A stretch of DNA of 33,791 nucleotides, taken from contig RPRQ01000050.1 of assembly GCA_003818205.1 (NCBI GenBank), positions 1 to 33,791 of the forward strand, read 5' to 3'. Below, piece after piece: positions 7,782-16,954 of this stretch. Origin of the DNA: Bacteroidales bacterium (GTDB lineage: Bacteria > Bacteroidota > Bacteroidia > Bacteroidales > Tenuifilaceae). The notes under the pieces were generated by a model. That model ran no database searches. It saw only the letters and a program-made list of their open reading frames with translations, and was not told where the DNA came from. Within the stretch, counting starts at the first letter, position 1. The number at the start of each line of letters is the position of its first letter. The translations under genes and the position numbers were made by a program.

Positions 7782-8831
7782 CTACTTATCTGATATTTTG
7801 CGACTTAACTCTTCCACTATTTTTTCTAGATCGCTTAAACGGGAGCGTAATTCAGGTAGGTTTTTATAAACCGCCATGGATCTTTTCTGTGCAGAGATAT
7901 CGCTTGCAGGGCTTCCGAGTACGATTGACCCCTCTTTCTTAATATCGCTAGGGATACCCGCTTGAGCACCAGCTTTTACACCATCGGCAATTCGAAGGTG
8001 GGGGCTTATACCTACCTGCCCTCCAAACATGCAATTTTTCCCAATCTTTGTCGATCCCGCAACTCCTGATTGGGCAGCCATAACGGTATTCTCACCAACT
8101 TCAACGTTATGGGCAATATGAACATGATCATCGAGCTTAACCCCTTTTCGGAGAATAGTCGATCCCATAGTTGCCCTATCAATTGTTGCATTTGCCCCTA
8201 TCTCAACATGATCCTCTATAATAACGTTCCCGATCTGGGGTACTTTCTTATAGTTTGTATCCTCGCCCGAGGCGAATCCAAATCCATCGGCACCAATCAC
8301 AGCCCCTGCATGAATAACACAGCTATTACCTAAAACACAATCCTCGTATATTGTTGCGCTCGGATAGATAATGCAGCTGTCGCCAATTTTAACGTTATCG
8401 CCAATGTACGCATTTGGATAGATTTTTACATTACTGCCAATTACAGCGTTTTCAGATATATATGCGAATGCACCAAGGTAAAGGTTGTCGCCAACTTTGG
8501 CCGAGCTATGGATAAATGATTGTGCTTCGATACCCGCTTTCTGCTTCTTGGATTGAACGTACATCTGAAGCAGGGATGCAAATGCCTCATATGCATTGCT
8601 CACCCTTACTAGCGTTGCCTTAACAGGCGATTCGGCGACAAAATCGTTATTTACAAGAACAATGGATGATTGGGTATTATATATGTAATGGGCGTATTTG
8701 GGATTGGCTAAAAAGGATAGCGCACCGGGCTGTCCGTCTTCAATCTTAGCAACGGTGTTTACCTTAACATCGGGATTACCTTCAACTGTACCGCCTAAGA
8801 GTTGGGCTATTGCTTGCGCTGTAAACTCCAT
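7782..8831 (-). CDS. lpxD: UDP-3-O-(3-hydroxyacyl)glucosamine N-acyltransferase LpxD
   Basis: Third lipid A enzyme, adding the N-linked acyl chain. The protein is about 349 aa: an N-terminal uridine-binding domain (1-100, [14 protein letters not shown]..., [10 protein letters not shown]), a long left-handed beta-helix (about 100-310), and a C-terminal helix. The catalytic His region is [27 protein letters not shown] and the helix closes with [11 protein letters not shown], both LpxD-specific. An in-frame TTG two codons upstream (8837) is possible, but the ATG at 8831 is preferred. It lies between the HD hydrolase gene (46-nt gap) and lpxC-fabZ. Confidence 0.95.
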   Translation of the reverse strand: MEFTAQAIAQLLGGTVEGNPDVKVNTVAKIEDGQPGALSFLANPKYAHYIYNTQSSIVLVNNDFVAESPVKATLVRVSNAYEAFASLLQMYVQSKKQKAGIEAQSFIHSSAKVGDNLYLGAFAYISENAVIGSNVKIYPNAYIGDNVKIGDSCIIYPSATIYEDCVLGNSCVIHAGAVIGADGFGFASGEDTNYKKVPQIGNVIIEDHVEIGANATIDRATMGSTILRKGVKLDDHVHIAHNVEVGENTVMAAQSGVAGSTKIGKNCMFGGQVGISPHLRIADGVKAGAQAGIPSDIKKEGSIVLGSPASDISAQKRSMAVYKNLPELRSRLSDLEKIVEELSRKISDK

Positions 8832-8877
8832 AATCAAGATTTCGTTAATTAATTCACAAAACTAAATATTTTAGTCA

Positions 8878-10122
8878 TCATTTCGGGTAACAGAGAAAGT
8901 ATTTTTTTACCTCTGTGGATAGGGCTTGAGTGTTTAATATATCCGAAGCCTCTGCAATATCGATAAGCTCGCCGTTATTGTACAGAATCTTAATTGAATC
9001 GTCGAGCGAGCTATACGCATTATTGCTAACCGAATCGGAAAAAACATAGTAATCGATATTCTGTGAATAATTGGGAAATTTTGAAATTACTTGCTCTCGA
9101 ATCGATTCAATTCTACTATTCTCAAAAGGTGCCCCTTTTAGCTCCACTTTGAGTAGTTTACGGTTGACAATCATACAAGCAAATTTGGATAGTACGCTAT
9201 CGCTATGGGTTTGCCATATCTTTGCGGCTATCATTATGTCATTGTCGTCGAGATTCGAGAAATGAATTAACGCTTCGGATGGCTTACCATCCGATTCCAT
9301 CGCCTCAAAATCCTTAGCGGTAATATCATTTGCTAGAAAATAATGAAGCGATGGGGTAGCAAACAGCTCAATACCTAATCTCTCAAGCTCTCTTGCTCGT
9401 TGTAACATCTTAATGAGAATTTGCTCAGCAGCAACTACCGTTTTATGAAGATAGACCTGCCAGTACATCAGCCTTCTGGCGATAAGGAACTTTTCAACAG
9501 AGTAGATACCTTTTACCTCTACCACTAAGTGATCGTTTACAACGTTAAGCATTTTTATTATACGCTCTACCCCAACCGTTCCCTCGGTAACACCCGAAAA
9601 GAAACTGTCGCGACGTAGGTAATCGAGCCGATCCATATCGAGTTGGCTCGAAACGAGCTGATGTAAAAATCGCTTGGGGTAGGTATCTTCAAAAACTTCA
9701 ATCGCCATACTAAGCTGCCCATTCATCGCCTTATTCAACCAGTGGATAAAGCATCGGCTGATGGTTTCATGATTAATACCTTTGGCTATGCTGTACTCCA
9801 AGGAGTGTGAAAATGGGCCATGCCCTATATCGTGCAAGAGAATGGCCACGTTGGCCGCCTCAGCCTCCTGCTCGGTGATAGGATGTCCTTTGGATCGAAG
9901 TACGGAAATTGCCTCGTTCATGAGGTGCAAAGCCCCTAATGCGTGCTGAAAACGATTATGGTTAGCTCCGGGGTAAACTAAATAGGTCAGGCCAAGCTGT
10001 TTTATATTCCGAAGCCTCTGAAAGTAAGGGTGTTCAATTAAATCGAAAACAATGGGATGCTGGATGTTGATGAATCCATGCACTGGGTCATTGACTATTT
10101 TTTTTTTATTCGTTGTATCCAT
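8878..10122 (-). CDS. HD-domain phosphohydrolase
   Basis: A 414-aa member of the HD superfamily (deoxyguanosine triphosphatase-like/YdhJ group). The N-terminal motif NDPVHGFINI and FQRLRNIKQLG are typical of this group. The metal-binding residues are H60, the HD pair H97-D98 in LLHDIGHGPFSH, and further conserved histidines. It probably hydrolyses a phosphate ester or nucleotide; the substrate is not known. The frame runs back to 10167, but MDTTNKKKIVNDPVHG at 10122 is the natural start. It is the first gene of the lpx operon, a conserved Bacteroidetes arrangement, yet no lipid A role follows from the domain itself. Confidence 0.85.
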   Translation of the reverse strand: MDTTNKKKIVNDPVHGFINIQHPIVFDLIEHPYFQRLRNIKQLGLTYLVYPGANHNRFQHALGALHLMNEAISVLRSKGHPITEQEAEAANVAILLHDIGHGPFSHSLEYSIAKGINHETISRCFIHWLNKAMNGQLSMAIEVFEDTYPKRFLHQLVSSQLDMDRLDYLRRDSFFSGVTEGTVGVERIIKMLNVVNDHLVVEVKGIYSVEKFLIARRLMYWQVYLHKTVVAAEQILIKMLQRARELERLGIELFATPSLHYFLANDITAKDFEAMESDGKPSEALIHFSNLDDNDIMIAAKIWQTHSDSVLSKFACMIVNRKLLKVELKGAPFENSRIESIREQVISKFPNYSQNIDYYVFSDSVSNNAYSSLDDSIKILYNNGELIDIAEASDILNTQALSTEVKKYFLCYPK

Positions 10123-10222
10123 TTTCAGTTTTAGTAACAGAAAGAACAAGCAAGATAGCAAATCCAATTATCTTCACTTAAAGGAGTAGAAGAATTTCTT
10201 AATGAACTAATGGCGTGTTCTT

Positions 10223-10262
10223 AAAAAAATATGGGCTGCAATTCAGCGATTACAGCCCGTAT
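10223..10262 (-). terminator. Intrinsic terminator after the FISUMP gene
   Basis: On the minus strand a hairpin with ACGGGCTG and CAGCCCAT arms around an A/T-containing loop is followed by ATTTTTTT. It lies 20 to 60 nt past the stop of the gene at 10283 and about 100 nt before the HD hydrolase start, so it should separate the two leftward units. Confidence 0.75.
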
Positions 10263-10282
10263 TATATTAAGTATTGAACTTT

Positions 10283-11671
10283 CTATAAATTCTTAATACA
10301 TCTAACAGAGTGTGCATCTAATGGTTCTGGAGCCGACTGTAGGTCTAAATTGCCAGAACCATCGAGCCGAATTAACCAGGAGTCGCTACTGCGCCAATAA
10401 CCCGTCATGCCTTTATCGAAATAATCGGTATTCATTGAAAAGAAATAACCAGCGGGTCGGCCAGAGAATTGTGAAACGTTATTGGCAAGATTAGGAAACT
10501 TCCAGTACCCCTTCCCATCGGCAATGGTTCCTGGCTCCATCATCTTTAACCCTGTTATCGATGACGGATCTTGCCAGTTAGGACCTCCTAGAAATGTAAA
10601 TAGGGTATTCCAATCGTTATAGTTTGGTACACTCCATCCAGCAGGACAAAGATTTGCCGCACTTACCGCAGTTGCGCTATATAACCTTCCGTAAACTTTA
10701 AGGGTATCGGGATCGATTTTGCCCTGATATGCAACAACATCACCAGGATTAATATTAGTTCCGTCAGCATAGCGAGTGGTTTGAAGGTTCTCCTTCATCC
10801 AAATCTGAGAACCAACTTTAATGGTCTGATAATCGTTGTTATCAATATCCTTAATAGATGTTGAGATCACACCAGCTCCTGTGTTTACAGTACCTGTTGA
10901 TAAAATATTAGAATTCGCAAAAATGGTTGTTGCAAAGTAGCTTGTGTCTGTTGTAACCTTAAAATACTCGGATGACCCTGCCTTAGTCGAGCCTGAGAGA
11001 CCACCTACAGCAAACCCTCCCTTAGCACCTTTTGAGGTGGCTAAATCATCAATATAAAATCTTGTGCTATCGGGAGTAATTCTGAGGTATGTAGTCCCCG
11101 CCTTGGTCGAACCCGAAAGCCCCCCAACAGCAAAGCCTCCTTTTGCAGCTTTAATACCATTCGAATCATCAACATAAATTCTAACACCTCCTTGGTAAAC
11201 CCCAAATACAACATCGCCATTGCTGTTTTTTACCTCAAAAATTGCATCATCTGCACTCGACTGGCTCTTAACCTCTTTTATATGACCCGCAGTAAGGGCA
11301 TAAGGAACAGAAAGTATCTGCGATGGACCTACTGTTATATAAGCGTTCTCGCTTGTTTTCTTAACATCAATCTGAATGAAAATTTTTTCATTCCAAGGAA
11401 TTGCCGGAAAATCAGCCGTGTTAACGCTTCCGATTAAAAGAGAAATAAGCCCTTGCGCAGTTGTTGTATAATTATGCGCCTCGGTGAATATTACATCCCC
11501 CGACACTGAACCCTTACGAAGCTTTATGATAATATTAACGGGCTGATCTCCCATAACCGTACCATCGCTATTTCTAAGTACTGCCTGATAGGAAAACTGT
11601 TGAGGAACTTGCCCGACTCCTTGCTGTAAAAAAACAAGGGACAAACCTATTACAAGTAAAAATGATTTCAT
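10283..11671 (-). CDS. Secreted FISUMP-domain protein with KGGFAVGG repeats
   Basis: A 462-aa exported protein of unknown function. It has a signal peptide (1-20, MKSFLLVIGLSLVFLQQGVG), an N-terminal domain common in Bacteroidetes surface proteins (PQQFSYQAVLRNSDG ... SVPYALTAG, about 21-130), two copies of a 40-aa unit beginning KGGFAVGGLSGSTKAG (exactly 120 nt apart in DNA), and a C-terminal FISUMP domain (about 272-462) with DYQTIKVGSQIWMKENLQT, NLCPAGWSVP, the GRPAGY block and SVRCIKN. Stand-alone gene with its own terminator. No T9SS sorting domain is seen, so it may be periplasmic or lipid-independent surface material. Function is not inferable. Confidence 0.82.
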   Translation of the reverse strand: MKSFLLVIGLSLVFLQQGVGQVPQQFSYQAVLRNSDGTVMGDQPVNIIIKLRKGSVSGDVIFTEAHNYTTTAQGLISLLIGSVNTADFPAIPWNEKIFIQIDVKKTSENAYITVGPSQILSVPYALTAGHIKEVKSQSSADDAIFEVKNSNGDVVFGVYQGGVRIYVDDSNGIKAAKGGFAVGGLSGSTKAGTTYLRITPDSTRFYIDDLATSKGAKGGFAVGGLSGSTKAGSSEYFKVTTDTSYFATTIFANSNILSTGTVNTGAGVISTSIKDIDNNDYQTIKVGSQIWMKENLQTTRYADGTNINPGDVVAYQGKIDPDTLKVYGRLYSATAVSAANLCPAGWSVPNYNDWNTLFTFLGGPNWQDPSSITGLKMMEPGTIADGKGYWKFPNLANNVSQFSGRPAGYFFSMNTDYFDKGMTGYWRSSDSWLIRLDGSGNLDLQSAPEPLDAHSVRCIKNL

Positions 11672-11978
11672 AGCTATGTTTTTTAGTTTCGCCTGATATT
11701 CAAATTATTGTAAATAATAAATCTTAGCACAACCCTATATAAACAGAAAGAATTCGAATAAGTTCGAACAGTCTATTCATTTGCAGTAAATGTGTCGATT
11801 TTCTTTGTTCAACAAAATTACAACTCTTTAGCTAAGAATTCACAACTTTTATCTGACTAATTTTATATTTTTTGGAAAGTTTTGATTTCGCAAACAAGCT
11901 TTTTTGCACAGCCCATTCCAACAAAACGTGCCTAAATAATATTTTTTACAACTACCCACCTAATTTTCAGGCTAATAT
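11672..11978. other. AT-rich divergent intergenic region
   Basis: About 300 nt between the leftward FISUMP gene and the rimP promoter. I see no ORF worth calling. There may be a weak leftward promoter, but no clear match to TTTG-N20-TAnnTTTG on the minus strand. Confidence 0.5.
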
Positions 11979-12010
11979 TTTGTTTTAGAATCAAAATATA
12001 TCTACTTTTG
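11979..12010 (+). promoter_or_regulatory. Promoter of rimP-nusA-infB
   Basis: TTTG (11979-11982), a 20-nt spacer and TACTTTTG (12003-12010) match the Bacteroidetes promoter pattern at both elements with ideal spacing. Transcription should begin near 12015, giving a leader of about 60 nt before the rimP ATG at 12080. Confidence 0.75.
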
Positions 12011-12033
12011 CATCGGTTTTGGAAGTTGTAGTG

Positions 12034-12067
12034 CAGGGGACTGAGTCCCCTGTTTTGTTAGCAAAAC
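12034..12067 (+). promoter_or_regulatory. Attenuator-like hairpin in the rimP leader
   Basis: CAGGGGACTGAGTCCCCTG (12034-12052) folds into an 8-bp, largely G-C stem with a TGA loop and is followed at once by TTTTGTT, the plan of an intrinsic terminator, about 20 nt after the predicted transcription start and before the first codon. A second small inverted repeat, GTTTTG-TTAG-CAAAAC (12052-12067), overlaps its end. It may be a cis-acting attenuator for the operon, which encodes NusA, itself a termination/antitermination factor. Regulation is inferred, not shown. Confidence 0.55.
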
Positions 12068-12079
12068 TTTTATAAAAGC

Positions 12080-12547
12080 ATGATCACTAGGGAGCAAATA
12101 CAAAACATTATTACACCCTTAATCGATGAGGAAGGGCTATTCATTGTTGAAATAGCGGTCAGCCTATCGAATCATATCACTATTTTTATTGATAGCGATG
12201 AAGGTGTTACCATCGATCAATGCATAGCCGTTAGCCGATTCATTGAGCAAAACCTTAACCGCGATGAGGAGGATTATGAGCTAGATGTATCGTCAGCAGG
12301 GTTAGATCTCCCCTTAAAGGTTACTAGACAGTATATTAAAAATATTGGCCGCATGGTTGATGTAGTTTATAAAAATGGTCGAAAAAATTCTGGAAAACTT
12401 GTGACCGCAAACGACACCAGTTTTGATATTGAGGTTGAAAGAAATGTTGTGGTAGAAGGGAAGAAGAGAAAGCAGCTGGTGGCTGAAATCGAAAACATTA
12501 AGTATTCTGATATTAAATCTACAAAAATTGTAGTCTCATTTAGATAG
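12080..12547 (+). CDS. rimP: Ribosome maturation factor RimP
   Basis: A 155-aa protein needed for 30S subunit maturation. The N-terminal alpha/beta domain contains IFIDSDEGVTIDQCIAVSR and YELDVSSAGLDLPL, the strongest RimP signatures, followed by a small C-terminal SH3-like barrel (about 90-150). Length is standard. It is the first gene of the conserved rimP-nusA-infB operon, 20 nt ahead of nusA. Confidence 0.93.
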   Translation: MITREQIQNIITPLIDEEGLFIVEIAVSLSNHITIFIDSDEGVTIDQCIAVSRFIEQNLNRDEEDYELDVSSAGLDLPLKVTRQYIKNIGRMVDVVYKNGRKNSGKLVTANDTSFDIEVERNVVVEGKKRKQLVAEIENIKYSDIKSTKIVVSFR

Positions 12548-12567
12548 TTTGTAAACAAATTAATGCA

Positions 12568-13806
12568 ATGGAAAACCTGAATCTGATTGACACATTTGCC
12601 GAGTTCAAGGAGCTGAAAAATATCGATCGTCCTACGATGATGAGCGTGCTGGAAGATGTCTTCAGAAATATGCTTATCAAAATGTACGGTTCGGATGATA
12701 ATTATGATATTATCATTAACATCGACAAAGGAGACTTTGAAATATGGCGTAACCGTGAGGTGGTTGAGAATGGAGCCGTAGAGGATCCGAATCGTCAAAT
12801 ATCGCTTAGCGCAGCTAAAAAAATTGATGGTGATTACGAATTGGGCGAAGAGGTTACCGATGAGGTAAAATTGGTTGACTTTGGCCGCAGGGCAATTCTG
12901 TCACTCAGACAAAACCTTACTTCACGTATCTTAGAACTTGAAAAGAATAACACCTATAATAAATATAAGGATAGGATTGGAGAGGTGGTTACCGGGGAGG
13001 TCTATCAGGTTTGGAAGAAGGAGATACTTATCCTCGATGATGAAGGGAATGAGCTGATTATTCCAAAAACGGAGCAAATACCCACCGATTACTTCCGCAA
13101 AGGCGACTCCATCCGCTCTGTGGTAATCAGGGTTGAAATGCGTAATAATAGCCCCCTAATCGTTCTCTCCCGCACATCCCCTATTTTCCTAGAACGACTG
13201 TTCGAACTTGAGGTGCCTGAAATTTTTGATGGGCTTATCACCATCAAGAAAATTGTTCGTATGCCCGGTGAAAGGGCAAAGGTTGCTGTAGAATCGTACG
13301 ATGAAAGGATTGACCCTGTTGGAGCCTGTGTGGGGATGAAGGGTAGTCGAATTCATGGAATCGTTCGTGAACTCAGGAATGAGAATATCGATGTCATTAA
13401 CTATACAACAAATACTCAACTCTACATCACAAGGGCGTTAAGCCCTGCAAGAATTTCATCGATTAAGCTCGATGAGGTTGAAAAACGGGCGGAGGTTTAC
13501 TTAAAACCCAACGAGGTATCGCTTGCGATAGGTAAAGGAGGGTTTAACATCAAGCTGGCAAGCCAGCTAACTGGCTACGAAATTGATGTCTATCGCGAAA
13601 CCGATATCCAGGACGAAGAGGACGTAACCCTCGATGAATTTGTTGATGAGATTGAAGGTTGGGTTATCGATGCGCTTAAAGGTATTGGATGCGATACCGC
13701 TAAAAGCGTAATAGAAATACCTTTTAAAGAGCTGGTTAAACGAACCGATCTTGAGGAGGAAACCGTGAAAGAGGTGATTAGAATTTTGAAATCGGAATTT
13801 GAATAG
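12568..13806 (+). CDS. nusA: Transcription termination/antitermination factor NusA
   Basis: A 412-aa RNA polymerase-binding elongation factor. Order: N-terminal RNAP-binding domain (1-130), S1 domain (about 135-200, GEVVTGEVYQVWKKEILILDD), KH1 (about 230-295, with VGACVGMKGSRIHGIVRELRNE) and KH2 (about 300-370, SLAIGKGGFNIKLASQLTG). The C-terminus has one helix-hairpin-helix-like region (about 375-412), without the extra acidic repeats of E. coli NusA. Sits between rimP and infB. Confidence 0.95.
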   Translation: MENLNLIDTFAEFKELKNIDRPTMMSVLEDVFRNMLIKMYGSDDNYDIIINIDKGDFEIWRNREVVENGAVEDPNRQISLSAAKKIDGDYELGEEVTDEVKLVDFGRRAILSLRQNLTSRILELEKNNTYNKYKDRIGEVVTGEVYQVWKKEILILDDEGNELIIPKTEQIPTDYFRKGDSIRSVVIRVEMRNNSPLIVLSRTSPIFLERLFELEVPEIFDGLITIKKIVRMPGERAKVAVESYDERIDPVGACVGMKGSRIHGIVRELRNENIDVINYTTNTQLYITRALSPARISSIKLDEVEKRAEVYLKPNEVSLAIGKGGFNIKLASQLTGYEIDVYRETDIQDEEDVTLDEFVDEIEGWVIDALKGIGCDTAKSVIEIPFKELVKRTDLEEETVKEVIRILKSEFE

Positions 13807-13858
13807 TGCGGTTTAAAGCTTAGTTTTGCAATTAATTAAATAACGGGGATTACCTGGT

Positions 13859-16800
13859 ATGACAAATGTCGAAAAATCATTAAGGCTTAGCAAACTTGCT
13901 CGGGAGTTTAATGTTGGAATATCAACTATCGTTGAGTTTCTACATAAAAAGGGTCACAAAATTACAAGTGATCCTAACTCAAAGGTAGATGCCGAATTGT
14001 ATAATATACTGGCAAAAGAGTATGGAGCAGAGGTGAACCTAAAAATGGAATCTCAAAAAGTTAGCCTAAAGACTCTTCGGGATAAAAAAGAAACCGTTTC
14101 GATTGAAGATGTTGAAAAGGTAGTAGTAGAGGATACTGAACCCTCTGAGGTTGAAGATGAGGAGTTCATGAAGAATATTCTAGCTACGCCTAAGCAGAAA
14201 GAGGTTTCTTCATTTGAAAAACCTAAAATTGACCTTAAACTTAAAGGTAAAATCGATCTTGATGCGCTAACTCCCAAAAAGCATCATCATGATACACCAA
14301 AATCCCCAGAGGTTAAGGAGAAACACGAAAAGGAACAACCAAAACAACCTGCAAAACAAGAGGAAAGATCAGGTGTTACTCATCCTAAGGTTGAGAAAAA
14401 GCCTGAACATATAAGTACAACTACTGTTCATGTGGAGCAACCTAAGGTTGTAGGTAAAGTTAACCTAGACCAATTGAACCAGAAAACACGACCCACCCAC
14501 AAACAAGAACCGCAACACCCACATCAGAAGCAAAAACAGCATAAGCAGGAACAAGAAAAAACAGAGCAAAGGGCTCATCAACCGCATAAAAAAGAGGTAG
14601 AGCAAGCAAAGCCAATCGAAAAGGTAATTGATGCACCAGTTGAAAGTCAAGAAAATATTAAGGAAGAACCGCAAGAGGCTGTACTCTTCCGAAGAGAGGT
14701 CGAAAAATTATCGGGACCAACGGTAGTTGGAAGAATAAACCTTGCCGATTTCGAAATCAAGAAAAAACAGCCCGTAGCATCGTCATCCGATGTTGACAAA
14801 TCGAATAATAACAAGAAGAAACGTCGCAAAAGGATAAGAAAAGATAACCAGAAGGTTAACATTCCACCTGTAGGGCAGAAATCATCTGCTGTTCCTCCAA
14901 CCTTAACCAAAAAAGCCGATTTACCTGCAAAGAGAAATCTTGCGAATAGTAATAATGCGAATAGTAAAAAGAAAAGGAAGATCATTAAGCCAGAGGTTAG
15001 CGAGGTTGATGTTCAAAAGCAAATAAAGGAAACCCTTGCACGGCTTACCTCTAAAGGAGGAAAATCAAAAGGATCGAAATATCGACGCGATAAGCGAGAA
15101 GTATTTAGCGCCCGTCAGCAGCAAGAAATTGAGCAGCAAGAAATTGATAAGAAAACGCTTAAAGTTACCGAATTCGTTTCGGCTAGTGAACTTGCGTCCA
15201 TGATCAATGTTTCTGCAACAGAGGTTATTGAAGTATGCATGAACCTAGGGTTAATGGTTTCAATCAACCAAAGGCTCGATGCCGAAACAATGGCATTGGT
15301 TGCCGATGAGTTTGGCTACAAGGTTGAGTTCGTTAGCGTTGAACTTCAAGAATCAATTAAGCAGGAAGAAGATAAACCTGAAGATTTGGTTCATCGTTCC
15401 CCAATCGTTACCGTTATGGGACACGTTGACCATGGTAAAACATCACTTCTCGACTACATCCGCCATTCCAATGTAATTGCAGGTGAAGCAGGAGGTATTA
15501 CCCAGCACATCGGAGCATATAACGTAGAGGTGAAAGAGGGTAAACATATCACATTCCTCGATACCCCCGGTCACGAGGCGTTTACCGCTATGCGTGCCCG
15601 TGGAGCAAAAATAACCGATGTAGCCATCATCGTAGTTTCTGCCGATGATGCAATCATGCCTCAAACCATTGAGGCGATTAACCACGCAAGTGCAGCAGGC
15701 GTACCTATTGTATTTGCAATCAATAAGATTGATAAACCCAATGCAAATCCCGAGAAGATTAAAGAGGGGCTTGCCAACATGAACTACCTTGTTGAGGATT
15801 GGGGTGGAAAATATCAGAGTCAGGAAATCTCTGCAAAAGTGGGTACCAACATCGAGAAATTGCTCGATAAGGTTCTCCTCGAAGCGGAGTTGCTCGACCT
15901 AAAAGCAAACCCAAAAAAGAAAGCTATTGGAACTGTAGTAGAGTCAACACTTGATAAAGGGCGTGGCTATACAGCTACCGTACTTGTACAGGCAGGAACC
16001 TTGAAGCAAGGCGATATCATGATTGCTGGAACAAACTTTGGTCACGTTAAAGCGATGTTCAACGAGCGTGGGAACAGAATTTCCGAGGCTGGCCCATCAT
16101 ATCCTGTTCAGGTTATCGGATTAAATGGAGCTCCTCAGGCTGGTGATTACTTCAACGTGATGGAAACCGACCGCGAAGCGAAGGAGATTGCCAACAAGCG
16201 TGAGCAGCTACAGCGCATGCAGGGTCTCAGAACTCAAAAGCATATCACCCTCGATGAAATTGGCCGACGTATTGCAATCGGTAACTTCCAAGAGCTGAAT
16301 GTCATCGTTAAGGGTGATGTTGACGGTTCAATCGAAGCGCTATCCGATTCGCTCATCAAGCTTTCAACCCCAATGATTCAGGTAAATGTCATCCATAAAG
16401 CGGTTGGACAAATCTCCGAATCGGACATCCTGCTTGCAGCAGCATCCAATGCCATTGTAATTGGATTCCAAGTTCGACCATCAATGGGTGCACGTAAACT
16501 CGCCGAAAAGGAGGAGATTGACATTCGCCTATACTCCATCATCTACTCAGCAATTAATGAGATTAAGGATGCTATGGAGGGTATGCTTTCGCCTGAACTC
16601 AAAGAGGAGATTATTGGCACAACAGAGGTTCTTGAGGTATTCAAGATTACTAAGGTTGGAACCATTGCAGGTTGTATTGTAAGAGAGGGTAAGATTATCC
16701 GCAACAACAAGGTGCGCTTAATCCGCGATGGTATTGTGGTTTACACCGGTGATCTTGAGTCGTTAAAGCGATTCAAGGATGATGCTAAAGAGATACTTAA

Positions 16801-16900
16801 CGGATTTGAGTGCGGCTTGAACATCAAGAACTTTAACGACATCAAGGTTGGCGATATCATTGAAAGTTTCACTGAGGTTGAGGTAAAGAGAAAATTGTAA
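13859..16900 (+). CDS. infB: Translation initiation factor IF-2
   Basis: A 1013-aa GTPase that delivers initiator tRNA to the 30S subunit and promotes subunit joining. An N-terminal IF2_N-like domain (1-55) is followed by a very long charged, disordered linker (about 60-420), a second IF2_N-like segment (about 435-490), the G domain beginning near 515 (G1 GHVDHGKT at 521-528, then GGITQHIGAY, DTPGHEAF, NKID, SAKVG), and the C-terminal beta-barrel and fMet-tRNA-binding domains. The linker contains three copies of a short motif of the form GKxxLDxL (LKGKIDLDAL, VVGKVNLDQL, VVGRINLADF). It ends at a large bidirectional terminator. Confidence 0.96.
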   Translation: MTNVEKSLRLSKLAREFNVGISTIVEFLHKKGHKITSDPNSKVDAELYNILAKEYGAEVNLKMESQKVSLKTLRDKKETVSIEDVEKVVVEDTEPSEVEDEEFMKNILATPKQKEVSSFEKPKIDLKLKGKIDLDALTPKKHHHDTPKSPEVKEKHEKEQPKQPAKQEERSGVTHPKVEKKPEHISTTTVHVEQPKVVGKVNLDQLNQKTRPTHKQEPQHPHQKQKQHKQEQEKTEQRAHQPHKKEVEQAKPIEKVIDAPVESQENIKEEPQEAVLFRREVEKLSGPTVVGRINLADFEIKKKQPVASSSDVDKSNNNKKKRRKRIRKDNQKVNIPPVGQKSSAVPPTLTKKADLPAKRNLANSNNANSKKKRKIIKPEVSEVDVQKQIKETLARLTSKGGKSKGSKYRRDKREVFSARQQQEIEQQEIDKKTLKVTEFVSASELASMINVSATEVIEVCMNLGLMVSINQRLDAETMALVADEFGYKVEFVSVELQESIKQEEDKPEDLVHRSPIVTVMGHVDHGKTSLLDYIRHSNVIAGEAGGITQHIGAYNVEVKEGKHITFLDTPGHEAFTAMRARGAKITDVAIIVVSADDAIMPQTIEAINHASAAGVPIVFAINKIDKPNANPEKIKEGLANMNYLVEDWGGKYQSQEISAKVGTNIEKLLDKVLLEAELLDLKANPKKKAIGTVVESTLDKGRGYTATVLVQAGTLKQGDIMIAGTNFGHVKAMFNERGNRISEAGPSYPVQVIGLNGAPQAGDYFNVMETDREAKEIANKREQLQRMQGLRTQKHITLDEIGRRIAIGNFQELNVIVKGDVDGSIEALSDSLIKLSTPMIQVNVIHKAVGQISESDILLAAASNAIVIGFQVRPSMGARKLAEKEEIDIRLYSIIYSAINEIKDAMEGMLSPELKEEIIGTTEVLEVFKITKVGTIAGCIVREGKIIRNNKVRLIRDGIVVYTGDLESLKRFKDDAKEILNGFECGLNIKNFNDIKVGDIIESFTEVEVKRKL

Positions 16901-16904
16901 CTAC

Positions 16905-16953
16905 AACTATAAAATGGAAAGAGCGGGCTTCAGCCCGCTCTTTCCATTTTATA
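16905..16953. terminator. Large bidirectional terminator between infB and the caspase gene
   Basis: A perfect 25-bp inverted repeat. The inner core is GAGCGGGCT-TC-AGCCCGCTC, extended outward by A/T-rich arms giving TTTCCATTTT on either strand. It begins 4 nt after the infB stop and reaches the 3' boundary of the leftward caspase gene (stop TAA at 16955-16957), so one structure should serve both converging genes. Confidence 0.85.
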
Positions 16954-16954
16954 G

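Noticed and set aside
12367-12798. 143-aa minus-strand ORF across the rimP-nusA junction
   Set aside because: Both underlying genes are certain on the + strand; no family features or start signals.
14465-14985. Hydrophobic Phe/Leu-rich minus-strand ORFs that look like membrane proteins
   Set aside because: They are the complement of the Lys/Glu-rich linker of infB, which always gives Phe/Leu-rich antisense frames.
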